In this document: positions 47,763-57,600 of the stretch, piece by piece | How the letters are laid out: each line of letters opens with the position of its first letter | Numbering within the stretch: the first letter of the stretch is position 1 | DNA from: Lacihabitans soyangensis | GTDB taxonomy: Bacteria > Bacteroidota > Bacteroidia > Cytophagales > Spirosomataceae | Direction: 5' to 3' | NCBI RefSeq assembly: GCF_024343775.1 | Contig: NZ_RJUF01000014.1 | Location: forward strand, 1 to 64,000 | DNA: 64,000 nt | Translations under genes and position numbers: made by a program | The notes under the pieces: model-generated | The model's database searches: none | What the model saw: the letters and a program-made list of their open reading frames with translations, nothing else | What the model was told of the DNA's origin: nothing

Positions 47763-48887
47763 TTAAAACTTAGTACTAATTATCAATTCATTTACCTGAT
47801 CGGCGGTTGGAATATTGTTATAACTCCATTTCTTCACTACAACGCCATCTTTTAACAACACAAAACATGGATTATTTCTTGCCATGGTTTTTAAAACCTT
47901 TTCATCGCAAGTATAAAAATTAAACCCAATTTTCTTCTCTTTTGCAAAACCCAAATATTCCTCTAATGGTATAGATGTAATTACCATGGGTTTTATCTTT
48001 CTTTTGGAAACTTTGGTTGCCAAGCTATTTATGGGACCAAAATCCAACTCCTCTAATCCATCTTTTTTCTTCAAAACAATAAAAAACACGTTCCCCTCGA
48101 ATGTTTGTTGCGTAAAATCGTTTCCGGCACTGTCAGCAATGCTGTAATCAGTAATTTTGGCTTTCAACAGATCTTCATTAAGAACCTTCGATGAGATGTA
48201 TTTATAGGTATTTGTATCTGCTAGGTATTCTTTACTCTCAATTTCCTTCTTTTCTCTTTTGTTCAAGAAAACATACTGCAGATCGGGTTTGATATCAGGA
48301 CGTTCCATCTGTTTCGGAATACTCTTACCAGCAGCGTAAGGCAAAAAGTCTAGAATTGGCAAATACCTGATGGCATAAACACCAATACCAATTGAAAAGA
48401 TCGTGGCAATAAGGACCATTGGTGTTCCAAATTCCGACTTTCCAAATTTCTTGCGGTAGACAAATATGATTAGAATAAATACCATACTTATGATATCCTT
48501 CAAGAATGAATCCCATGGTTTCAATTTAAGAAAATCTCCAAAACAACCGCAATCCGTTACTTTATTGAAATACGCCGAGTAAAATGTTAAGAAGGTAAAA
48601 AACAACATTAGTCCAAGAACCAACCAGGAGGTTTGTTTCATTTTGAAGTTAAATACCAAAGCCACACCTAAAACTAATTCTAGGCAACAAAAAACCAGAG
48701 ACATACCAAGGGCATTGTGAGCAAGGCCATTAAAAAATGGAGCAAGTGCAGGCAAATCTCCAGCGAAGACTTCAAAATATTCTTGTAGTTTTAATCCTGT
48801 ACCATAAGGATCCACTACCTTCACAAAACCAGAGAAAATGAATTCCAATCCAACCAGAATTCTTGACAAATTTGCTAGGAATTTCAT
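47763..48887 (-). CDS. DoxX-like membrane protein with C-terminal thioredoxin-like part
   Basis: A 374-residue protein. I chose the ATG at 48887 (MKFLANLSRILVGLEFIFSG), which places it 2 bp after the DUF1599 stop; a longer start would overlap that gene by about 49 bp. The N-terminal DoxX/MauE-type domain has four helices (residues about 5-150), with the motif FSGFVKVVDPYG and a CGCFGD loop, suggesting thiol chemistry. Residues about 175-374 are periplasmic, with a thioredoxin-like beta pattern (NNPCFVLLKDGVVVKKWSYNN) but no CxxC. In Bacteroidota it recurs next to DUF1599 and folP genes (BT_3928 type). Role unknown. Confidence 0.8.
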   Translation of the reverse strand: MKFLANLSRILVGLEFIFSGFVKVVDPYGTGLKLQEYFEVFAGDLPALAPFFNGLAHNALGMSLVFCCLELVLGVALVFNFKMKQTSWLVLGLMLFFTFLTFYSAYFNKVTDCGCFGDFLKLKPWDSFLKDIISMVFILIIFVYRKKFGKSEFGTPMVLIATIFSIGIGVYAIRYLPILDFLPYAAGKSIPKQMERPDIKPDLQYVFLNKREKKEIESKEYLADTNTYKYISSKVLNEDLLKAKITDYSIADSAGNDFTQQTFEGNVFFIVLKKKDGLEELDFGPINSLATKVSKRKIKPMVITSIPLEEYLGFAKEKKIGFNFYTCDEKVLKTMARNNPCFVLLKDGVVVKKWSYNNIPTADQVNELIISTKF

Positions 48888-48889
48888 AC

Positions 48890-49441
48890 TTACTGTTGAA
48901 TTTGTTGTATTTGCACGTTTCTTAATTTTATTAAACAAAAAACAGAATAATTGATAATATCTTGATAACCAGCCCTTATACCCTCAGAAATTAAAGTTTT
49001 ACCATTGTTATCTTCAATCTGTTTTATTCGGAGCAACTTCATGAGAATAATGTCCGTCATTGAACTTACTCTCATCTCTCTCCATGCCTCACCGTAATCA
49101 TGATTTTTGTTAAAGAGCAGTTCTTTCACCTCAGATATTTCCTTGCTATATGAAGCCTGTAAATCTTCAAGACTGTCGCCAGTTTCACCGCTCTTGGTAA
49201 GAATCAAAGCCATTACACAGTAGTTAATTATACCTATAAACTCGGATACCTGACCCTCTTCCACTCTTGAAAATCCATTTTCTTGGAGCGTCCTGATTCT
49301 TTGAGCTTTGATAAATATTTGGTCTGTGATGGATGGCAAACGTAAAATCTTCCAAGAAGTCCCGTAATCTGAATTCTTCTTGGAGAAAATCTCGAAGCAA
49401 CTGTTTATTATTTCTGAATATTCAATTTCTGTGTTAGACAT
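48890..49441 (-). CDS. DUF1599 protein made of two repeated halves
   Basis: A 183-residue cytoplasmic protein consisting of two copies of one all-helical unit. FEIFSKKNSDYGTSWKILR...ITDQIFIKAQRIRTL in the first half matches KELLFNKNHDYGEAWREMR...MTDIILMKLLRIKQIE in the second. Both are followed by an Asn-Tyr containing helix (IINYCVMALI / IINYSVFCLI). The conserved NxDYGxxW and Lys/Arg positions suggest a nucleotide-handling, MazG-like or nucleotide-modification domain, in line with the family's predicted role. First gene of the operon; divergent from folP across 37 bp. Confidence 0.82.
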   Translation of the reverse strand: MSNTEIEYSEIINSCFEIFSKKNSDYGTSWKILRLPSITDQIFIKAQRIRTLQENGFSRVEEGQVSEFIGIINYCVMALILTKSGETGDSLEDLQASYSKEISEVKELLFNKNHDYGEAWREMRVSSMTDIILMKLLRIKQIEDNNGKTLISEGIRAGYQDIINYSVFCLIKLRNVQIQQIQQ

Positions 49442-49478
49442 TGATATTTTCCAATATTTTTAGTTTTTTTTGCAAACT

Positions 49479-50315
49479 ATGAAAGACACGATAAATATAG
49501 GAGGTAAAATACTTGACCTACAAAAACCAATAATCATGGGAATAATGAACATTACCCCTGATTCCTTCCACAAAGATAGTAGATTTAATCCTTTTGATGA
49601 AGATTTTTTAAAAAAAGCTAATGAAATGCTCGAAAATGGAGCCTCTATCATTGACATCGGTGGATATTCATCTCGACCGGGTGCTGTAGATATTTCAGAA
49701 AATGAAGAAATTGACCGGGTAATTCCAGCCATAGAAATCTTAGTTAAAAATTTCCGAGACGTAACGATATCCATTGACACCTTTAGGGCCAAGGTTGCTT
49801 ATTCCGCATTATCCTCCGGGGCGAAACTTGTGAATGATATTTCGGCGGGGGAATTGGACCCCGAGATGGTTCCACTTATTATCAAGAATAATTATCCTTA
49901 CATATTGATGCATATGAGAGGAAATCCTGAAACTATGCAAAACCTTACAGGCTACGAAAATATATATTCCGAAATCTTAGAACAGCTGGACACGAAAGCC
50001 AACTTTTTAAGAAAAAACGGAGTCAGAGATATAATCATAGACCCCGGTTTTGGTTTTTCTAAAACGATTGAGCAAAATTATGAATTAATGAAGAATCTAT
50101 CGATTTTCAAGAACGAAAACTACCCTATCTTAGTGGGAATTTCACGAAAATCGATGATTTATAAACTCCTCAAAATAGATAGCTCCGAAACCTTGGAAGC
50201 AACCGCTCAATTGCACTTACAAGCACTTTTGGCTGGTGCAAACATCCTAAGAGTGCACGATGTAAAATCCGCCAAAAACTCAGTAGAATTATACAAAATA
50301 TTAAAAAATTCATAA
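49479..50315 (+). CDS. folP: Dihydropteroate synthase
   Basis: Joins 6-hydroxymethyl-dihydropterin diphosphate and p-aminobenzoate, the step blocked by sulfonamides. The ATG at 49479 gives MKDTINIGGKILDL; a TTG 9 bp upstream is not needed. Motifs: MGIMNITPDSFHKDS, IDIGGYSSRPGA, SIDTFRAKVAYSALSSGA, LVNDISAG, DPGFGFSKTIEQNYELM and PILVGISRKSM. The 278 residues are standard. It faces the DUF1599 gene across a 37-bp divergent gap, so their promoters must overlap. Confidence 0.97.
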   Translation: MKDTINIGGKILDLQKPIIMGIMNITPDSFHKDSRFNPFDEDFLKKANEMLENGASIIDIGGYSSRPGAVDISENEEIDRVIPAIEILVKNFRDVTISIDTFRAKVAYSALSSGAKLVNDISAGELDPEMVPLIIKNNYPYILMHMRGNPETMQNLTGYENIYSEILEQLDTKANFLRKNGVRDIIIDPGFGFSKTIEQNYELMKNLSIFKNENYPILVGISRKSMIYKLLKIDSSETLEATAQLHLQALLAGANILRVHDVKSAKNSVELYKILKNS

Positions 50316-50429
50316 AACCAAAACCGTAAAATAATTTTATTCGGAATTATAATAAATAGAGATAGAAATTCTTACAATCTATATTATATTTACGATTAAT
50401 AAATCTTAACGTACATAAATAATAAAATC

Positions 50430-52205
50430 ATGAGAAAAATCTTCTTTCTACTTTCAATGATATTTTCAGGATTTGGAGTCTTTGCTCAGCCACTGGTGGC
50501 CCCAACTTTGCAGGATTTACCTTCCTCTATTACCACAAGCTCTTTTTTAATCCTAGTTACTGACACCAATCCTTCGGAAATGGCTATCGAGGTTGAAGTC
50601 AGTGGTGGTGGTGTAACCAGATCGAATGTTGTACCTGCGGGCAGTTCTTTCAACTTCCATGCTACTAGTCTAGTTCCTAAAACTGGTTATCAAGTTAGAG
50701 CAAGAGCATTAGGTTGTGCAGCTGTTGCAGGTTGTTTAAACTTGGGTCCTTGGTCTACCACTTACACTATAACCACCTTAGTTGCAGCTCCCGTTGCACC
50801 TATTCTTAAACTTGATAACAATTGTGCTCGATTTGTCGGGATATCCTGGGAAATGCCTGCAAGAGGTGATGAAGTTACGAACTTCACAATTCTGAGAGCA
50901 TTTGACGGGGTGAGCTTCCAAACTGTAGGAAACGTACCGGGCGGGCAGCGTAACCTTTTTGACTTGGGAATAGCCGCAGGAGTACCTGCTACTTATATTG
51001 TATTTGCCGAAAATAGCACAGGCCGTACGCCATCAGCCAGATTAACTGTACCGGTTAAAGCATTTGTTCCTCCTGTTCCACCAATCAACGTTAAGTCAAG
51101 TACTGTGAACAAATCAGATACTCAGTTGAATATTGTCTGGGAAAACCCTGAGCAAGATTTCGCTTGTGGAACAAATATTAGGAGCTCATACTATGTAATG
51201 ATTAAAAGAGAGGGTGAAACCGAATTTAAGGTTTATGACATTATATATCCAAATGCCAGCGGTATCATAATAAAAGGATTGAAACCAAACGAAAGAGTTG
51301 AATATGACATCTTCTCTCTCAGCGATAAAGGATTGTTCTCAGAGCACAGAATTGGGGTGGATAACACTTACGGCCCTGCCAGCAAGCCTACTAACTTTAT
51401 AGGTGTTGCTTTCAAAGATGCTGTCAACAACTCCGCCATAGGCTTAAGTTGGGATCACGCACCAAAAGACGAGGACTATTTTGTTATAGAAGCAAGCAAA
51501 GATGGAATCAATTTCATGACATTGGGTAAAATCAAAGACGGTAATAACACTTTTAAACACGAACCAATAGAAGAAGGTGTAGATTACATATATAGAATCA
51601 AAGCTGGCAACTACCTCTTTGGAGAGTCGGATTATGTGACAACCCAACCAATTAAATATGCATATTCCGCAAAACCAAATGCCCCATATGGCCTTTCGGG
51701 TGTAATTTCTGCAGCGAAAGTAGATTTAAAATGGTATGACGATTCCAACAAAGAAGAAAACTATATACTAGAAAGATCGGTTGACAACAATACTTCTTTT
51801 GTCGAACTTAAAAAACTTGATAGAAACACAACTAGATACACAGACAATACCGTTACTGCGGGTAAAACGTACTTCTACCAAGTAAAAGCCGTAAACACCC
51901 TTGGCTCATCGGCTGCATCAAATGTTTTTCAAGCTAAAATTGCAGGTGGAGCAGGCTTGTTGAATACTGAAATCAGTATTTATCCAAATCCAACCTTAGA
52001 TTTTGTTACAATTAGCAACGAATCACTAAATACAAGTGAATCTTTCGAAGTTTCTATCTTGGATCAAAACAATATGGAAGTCTTCAAAAGAACTTATGGA
52101 ACTAAAAATGTAAAAATCAATCTAGAAGATTACAAAACTGGTGTTTACAATTTAATAATTAAAAACCCAACAGAAACTATTTCTAGAAAAATAGTAAAAT
52201 ACTAA
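50430..52205 (+). CDS. Fibronectin-III repeat protein with T9SS type A sorting domain
   Basis: A 591-residue secreted protein. Signal peptide 1-19 (ending GVFAQ). About five fibronectin type III-like units follow: about 22-115, 118-212, 214-300, 310-400 and 408-505, each with a 'tyrosine corner' type VDYIYRIKAG or KTYFYQVKAV ending. The last ~80 residues (ISIYPNPTLDFVTISN... ending ISRKIVKY) are a type A C-terminal sorting domain for the type IX secretion system, so the protein is placed on or outside the outer membrane. Paralogue of the next gene. No enzyme domain seen; probable adhesin or matrix protein. Confidence 0.87.
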   Translation: MRKIFFLLSMIFSGFGVFAQPLVAPTLQDLPSSITTSSFLILVTDTNPSEMAIEVEVSGGGVTRSNVVPAGSSFNFHATSLVPKTGYQVRARALGCAAVAGCLNLGPWSTTYTITTLVAAPVAPILKLDNNCARFVGISWEMPARGDEVTNFTILRAFDGVSFQTVGNVPGGQRNLFDLGIAAGVPATYIVFAENSTGRTPSARLTVPVKAFVPPVPPINVKSSTVNKSDTQLNIVWENPEQDFACGTNIRSSYYVMIKREGETEFKVYDIIYPNASGIIIKGLKPNERVEYDIFSLSDKGLFSEHRIGVDNTYGPASKPTNFIGVAFKDAVNNSAIGLSWDHAPKDEDYFVIEASKDGINFMTLGKIKDGNNTFKHEPIEEGVDYIYRIKAGNYLFGESDYVTTQPIKYAYSAKPNAPYGLSGVISAAKVDLKWYDDSNKEENYILERSVDNNTSFVELKKLDRNTTRYTDNTVTAGKTYFYQVKAVNTLGSSAASNVFQAKIAGGAGLLNTEISIYPNPTLDFVTISNESLNTSESFEVSILDQNNMEVFKRTYGTKNVKINLEDYKTGVYNLIIKNPTETISRKIVKY

Positions 52206-52227
52206 AATTAGCTTTTAAAAATATTCG

Positions 52228-52260
52228 AAAGAGTCACCCAAAAGGTGGCTCTTTTTTTTT
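52228..52260 (+). terminator. Terminator after the first FnIII gene
   Basis: Stem AAAGAGTCACC/GGTGGCTCTTT (52228-52238 with 52244-52254, one G-T pair), followed by a T9-10 run. It separates the two paralogous genes into different transcripts. Confidence 0.88.
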
Positions 52261-52404
52261 ATACCCAAAAGACAAAAAACAAGTCTCCCAAAGAATCAAA
52301 AGAGATTCAGGTATTACATATTTGGACTATATTTTTTTTAAATATTATATTTTTTACATAATTTTACCCTCATACATAATGCAATTCCTTAATTAATAAA
52401 GAAA

Positions 52405-54468
52405 ATGAAAAAATTTCTAATTCTTTTTGCGTGCTTAATAGCTTCTCTAAATTACACTTTCGCCCAGTTTCCTCCCCCCCCTCCAACAGGCCTTGTGGCA
52501 GGTCAAGTAGGCTTAACAAACTCTGTGAATATCTCATGGACGGCACCAGTAGGGGCTATTAATGGTTATAAAGTATATTATTCAAGTCCTGCTGACCCGC
52601 TAGACTCGGTCACATTGGGGTCTTCCGTAACAAGCTTAAATCTTAGTAATTTACTTTTCAACCAAAGTTACACTTTCAACATGAAGGCTTTTAGGGTAGT
52701 TGGTCCAGATACATTAAGATCAACGGCTACTGGAAATGCTATTGTTCTAGTGGTGGGCTTGGTTGCACCTTCCCCAACGGCAGACTTGGGCTTGGTGACT
52801 CATAATTTTATTGGTCTTCAAATTACTGATAGCAATGTTTTTGAAACAGGTTTTGATGTCGAATTAACTGAGAATGGAAACATTACCACTGTTGTAGCAG
52901 CTGCTGGGTCTTCAGTTTTCCAACCTCTGACCAATCTTAAGCCTAAGACTGGCTATAGCATTAGAGTTCGTGCAAAATACAATTCATTGGCAGGTCCATG
53001 GTCTAGTTCAATATTTGTAGCCACCAAAGTTGGATTTCCCCCAGCACCAATATTATCTTCTGATTTAAACTGTCCTACTTTAATAAATCTAAAATGGTCT
53101 ATACCCTCAAGAGCTGAGGATATAGAAGAGTATATTTTGAAAAAATCATACGATAACGTAACATTTTATGATCTTGACAAACCCGCCCTTACTTTAAATA
53201 ATTATTTTGACCAAACTGCCTTGGCAGGTGCAACTCAATATTACGCACTGTTTGCTCGAAACTCCACAGGTAGCACAGCCTCAAACACAGTAGCTGTGAC
53301 TGCTCAGGCCTTTCAAAAACCTAATGCACCTCTCAATCCAATCTCTGATCAAGGCAATAAGTCACGTAATCACTTGACAATTAGATGGACCAACGGCTCT
53401 GAGGATCAAACTTGCAAAACTAACATCAGAACGAACACGATAGTAATGATAAAAACGAACAATACGGGTGATTTTAAGCAATACGCAAACCTTCCCGCAT
53501 TTGCAAGTTCGGTAAAAATAGAAAATCTAAACCCTAAAGATATTGTTGACGTTGCTATATTTGCAGTAAGTGACAAAGGTTTGTTCTCAAACCCTGCAAA
53601 TATTAGAGATACAACCGCAGGTCCTCCATACGCACCAACCAATCCTATAGCTGTGTTTTTTGTAGATGCCCTTGGCAATCCAGTATTTGATATTAGCTGG
53701 AAGGACAACTCAAAAGATGAGGACTATTTCATTGTTGAAAGAAGCTTGGATAATAAAACATTCGCTGAGCTAGGAAAGATTAAAATGAATATAAATTCGT
53801 TTAAAGACCTTACTCCTGAAGAAGCTACCATTTATTACTACAGAGTAAAAGCTGGTAGTAACACCGAAGGTGAATCTGCGTATTCGCCGTCTATAGGACC
53901 ATTTATTGTTAACCCAACGAAAGCCCCTAATGCTCCATATGGTCTGAAAGCCAAAGAAAACGCAGGTAAGGTAAACCTGACTTGGTACGATGACTCAAAA
54001 AGAGAAGAGAGCTATATCATCGAAAAATCATTGGATGCTGGTGTTAACTACAGTCTTGTCGCAACACTTGGCAAAAATGTTACTTCTTACACAGATGAGA
54101 ACGTTTCAGCTGGTAAGACTTACCTTTACAGAGTAATAGCCAAAAACGCAATTGGCAGTTCTGCAAACTCGAATATAGCCACTATAAAGATGAGTGGAGT
54201 TGGATCCTCTCCTAATCCAATTACATTGAGTGTATACCCTAATCCTGCTTTTGAAACCCTAAATATTAAGGTTAACGAAATCAAAAGTGAGTCTGTTTAC
54301 AATCTTAGAATTTTCGATAGGAACAACAGGCAGGTATTATATAAAACAATTAAATTTGACAATGCGGAGGCTGTTCAGATTCCAGTTTTCCGATTGAACC
54401 AAGGGCTTTACAATGTAGTTATCACTAATGGAGAAACAAGCATTTCTAAAAAAATATTCAAATATTAA
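52405..54468 (+). CDS. Second fibronectin-III repeat protein with T9SS sorting domain
   Basis: A 687-residue paralogue of the preceding gene. Signal peptide 1-20 (ending TFAQ) is followed by a proline run (FPPPPPTG) and about six FnIII-like units, one more than its neighbour at the N-terminus. The C-terminal units are closely similar to those of the neighbour (for example APNAPYGL and YYYRVKAGSNTEGES). The final segment (ITLSVYPNPAFETLNI... ending SISKKIFKY) is a T9SS type A sorting domain. Own transcript, between terminators. Function likely adhesion or matrix building; no catalytic domain. Confidence 0.87.
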   Translation: MKKFLILFACLIASLNYTFAQFPPPPPTGLVAGQVGLTNSVNISWTAPVGAINGYKVYYSSPADPLDSVTLGSSVTSLNLSNLLFNQSYTFNMKAFRVVGPDTLRSTATGNAIVLVVGLVAPSPTADLGLVTHNFIGLQITDSNVFETGFDVELTENGNITTVVAAAGSSVFQPLTNLKPKTGYSIRVRAKYNSLAGPWSSSIFVATKVGFPPAPILSSDLNCPTLINLKWSIPSRAEDIEEYILKKSYDNVTFYDLDKPALTLNNYFDQTALAGATQYYALFARNSTGSTASNTVAVTAQAFQKPNAPLNPISDQGNKSRNHLTIRWTNGSEDQTCKTNIRTNTIVMIKTNNTGDFKQYANLPAFASSVKIENLNPKDIVDVAIFAVSDKGLFSNPANIRDTTAGPPYAPTNPIAVFFVDALGNPVFDISWKDNSKDEDYFIVERSLDNKTFAELGKIKMNINSFKDLTPEEATIYYYRVKAGSNTEGESAYSPSIGPFIVNPTKAPNAPYGLKAKENAGKVNLTWYDDSKREESYIIEKSLDAGVNYSLVATLGKNVTSYTDENVSAGKTYLYRVIAKNAIGSSANSNIATIKMSGVGSSPNPITLSVYPNPAFETLNIKVNEIKSESVYNLRIFDRNNRQVLYKTIKFDNAEAVQIPVFRLNQGLYNVVITNGETSISKKIFKY

Positions 54469-54472
54469 TGCA

Positions 54473-54500
54473 AAAAGAGGTCAAAGTTTTGACCTCTTTT
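54473..54500 (+). terminator. Terminator after the second FnIII gene
   Basis: Perfect 13-bp stem (54473-54485 with 54488-54500), AGAGGTC/GACCTCT core, ending in Ts. It starts 4 bp past the stop codon. Confidence 0.88.
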
Positions 54501-54560
54501 CTTACAATCCCACTGAATAATAGAACTATACAAAGAAGACTTTTGAAATTTTTTATAATT

Positions 54561-54568
54561 TATTTTTG
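54561..54568 (+). promoter_or_regulatory. Upstream -7 element in the susC leader
   Basis: TATTTTTG matches TAnnTTTG, with a TTTG 15 nt upstream (54542-54545). A hairpin with T-run begins 9 bp downstream, so transcripts from here would meet it at once. Confidence 0.4.
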
Positions 54569-54577
54569 ACACTGAGA

Positions 54578-54614
54578 AACTTCGATTAAATGGTAATCGA
54601 AGTTTTTTTTTTGT
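54578..54614 (+). terminator. Intrinsic terminator or attenuator in the susC leader
   Basis: Perfect 11-bp stem AACTTCGATTA/TAATCGAAGTT (54578-54588 with 54594-54604) with a 5-nt loop, followed by about nine Ts. It is a second strong terminator 80 bp after that of the upstream gene, lying between two promoter-like sites. Confidence 0.8.
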
Positions 54615-54626
54615 TAAAAAATCATT

Positions 54627-54634
54627 ATGTTTGC
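54627..54634 (+). promoter_or_regulatory. Downstream -7 element of susC
   Basis: TATGTTTG matches TAnnTTTG and ends 37 bp before the susC ATG, after the leader hairpin. Confidence 0.5.
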
Positions 54635-54671
54635 ATAACAAATTTTTTTTATAACCTAAACTTAACAATGC

Positions 54672-57600
54672 ATGAGAAAGAATTTACTTCTTGCCCTTGT
54701 GCTATTTTGCTCATCAATGGTGGCTTTTGCCCAGAGTAAAATAAGCGGAAAGGTAACTTCAGCAGACGACGGATCAGGCATCCCTGGGGTGACTGTTCAA
54801 ATCAAAGGTACCTCGAAAGGTACACAAACCGACCTAAATGGTGGCTACGAAATCGAGGCAGCCGCCGGTCAAACGCTCGTTTACAGTTTTGTGGGAATGG
54901 TGTCACAAGAAGTGGCAGTAGGCACAAAATCTATTATCAATGTTGTATTAGCTAGCGACGCCAAAGCTCTATCAGAAGTGGTAGTAACAGCCCAAGGTAT
55001 TGTTAGAGAGAAAAAAGCAATAGGTTACGCGGTTACTACGGTAGCGAGCGACCTTATCAACAATCGTCCTGAGGCGGATGTTAGCCGTATCCTTCAAGGA
55101 AAAGCTCCTGGTGTAAACATTACCTCTACGGGTGGTATGTCAGGAACTGGTACCAATATCACCATCAGAGGTTATTCTTCTGCAACTGGTTCAAACCAGC
55201 CGCTATTTGTAGTTGATGGTGTTCCTTTCAACTCAGGAACCAACGGACAATCAGGCTTCACTGGTGGTGGACAAACAACTTCTAGCCGTATGCTAGATAT
55301 TGACCCTAACAACATCGAAAGTGTATCGGTTTTGAAAGGTCTTTCGGCAACTGTATTATATGGTGACCAAGGCCGTAATGGTGTAATCTTGATTACTACC
55401 AAAACTGGTGGTGGTAAAAGAAAAAATGCTGAGGTTAGCTTGAATCAATCGTATTTCCAAAATACCATAGCTTCCTTGCCAAAGTATCAAAACAATTACG
55501 GTGGTGGTTTCCAACAATTGACTCCTCCTTCTTGGTTCTTCTCAAACTGGGGAGCGAATTTTGCGGATCAACCTACTACCAAACATCCAATTGGTTTGTC
55601 AGGTGTTGCAAAAATCAGAAATGCATTCCCTCAGTATGCTATAGACCCTACAAAACCATGGGGTAATGGTGCGGCTGATTTATTGAACAACGTTGTGGAT
55701 ATTCCTAACGTGGCTCAAGACAATATTGGAAAGACATTCTTTAGAAAAGGAAATGTATTTAACACTTCGGTAGCTATTTCAGGCTCGTCTGATAAGTCAG
55801 GCTATAACGCTAGCGTTGGCTATCAGGATGAGGAAGGTTTTACTCCTGGTAATACGTTGAAAAAACTAAACTTAGCATTGGGTCTAAACTCTCAAATTAC
55901 CAAGAAATTTTCGGTTCGTTCATCGTTTACTTTTGCAAACACGGACATGAAGTCACCTCCTTTGAACGCAGGTTATGGTTCAGGCCCAGATGGTGGTATT
56001 CAGTCGATTTTTGCTAACGTAATGTATACGCCACGTAACGTGGATTTAGCTGGATGGCCTTATGAAAACCCTGTGGACAGAAGCTCAGTTTACTACAGAG
56101 GTGGTAACGATATCACCAACCCTTTGTGGTTGGCTAAATATCATTCCGATTTAAGTAAAGTGGATAGATTCTTTACGTCATCTTCTTTGAATTATGACAT
56201 CAACAATGATTTTTCTGTTACTTATCGTTTAGGCTTTGATACTTACTCTGAGAATCAAGAAAGACAGTACAATAAAGGTGCTACAGGTGGAAACGTTAAT
56301 ATCATCAATGGTTATTATTCAAGCATCAATATTAAAAACTCTATCTGGAACCACGATTTGATTTTGAACTATAATAAGCAAATCTCTGATAAAATCAATT
56401 TGACTGCTTTGTTAGGTGCAAACAACCGTTTTGACAGTTATGAGCAGTTTGGATTAGCTAGTACAGGTCAATTGACTTTTGGATTGTTTAAACACTCTAA
56501 CTTTACAACTACCTCTTCAAGAAATCCTCTCCCAGGTGGTGCCTACGGTGGTTCACTTAACTGGGAAGAAAAACAAAGAAGAATCGGTACTTATGCCAAT
56601 GTGGTTTTAGATTACAGTAATTACCTCTTCTTAAACCTTTCTGCCAGAAATGACTGGACTTCAACTGTTGAGTCTGCTAACAGAAGAATTCTTTATCCAG
56701 GTGCAAGTATATCATTTATACCAACTTCGGCATTTGACATAAGCTCAAAAGTATTGAACGACTTGAAAATCAGAGCTAGTTACGGTACTTCAGCTGGTTT
56801 TCCATCACCATACAATACGAGAAACACACTGTCTCAAAATGCAAGAGGTTGGGCCAATGCTGCTGGAACACTTACTTCAACTCAAGCTATCTCAAACGCC
56901 TTGGGTAACCCTAACCTAAAACCAGAGTTACACAAAGAGTTTGAATTTGGAGTAGAATCTGTGATGTTTAGCAACAGATTGAAATTCGACGTTTCAGTTT
57001 ATGAAAAAAACACCCAAAATTTGATTACAAACGCTCCAATTGACCCATCTACAGGTTATACTTCTACTTTTATCAACATCGGTAGAATTAGAACTAGAGG
57101 TGCCGAAATCGCTGCTACAGTTACACCTGTTAAAACTGCATCAGGCTTGACTTGGGATGTAACCGCTAACTACGGTAAGTATAAAACCATTGTAATGGAA
57201 TTAGGTGGTGGTATCGAACAAGTTGTTATTGCTGGTTTCACTAATTTGGGTAACTTCGCTATACCTGGAGAGCCATTCAACTTGATCAAAGGCTCAGGTA
57301 TAGCTAGAAACGCAAACGGTGAGAAAATTGTATTGCCAAATGGTCAGTACAAAGCAACATCAGAACTTGCTACCTTGGGTGATCCAAACCCAGCATTTAC
57401 CTCGTCATTAATCAATAGCTTGAGCTACAAAGGCTTCAACCTTTCGTTTATGTTTGAGTACCGTCATAAAGGTGTAATACTTTCTAACACTGTTAAAGGT
57501 GTATTAGCCAGAGGTCTTTCTAAAGATACTGACCAATTAGATAGAGACTTGTCATTAATTCTACCGGGTGTTCAAGAAGACGGAAGCAAAAATACTGTAC

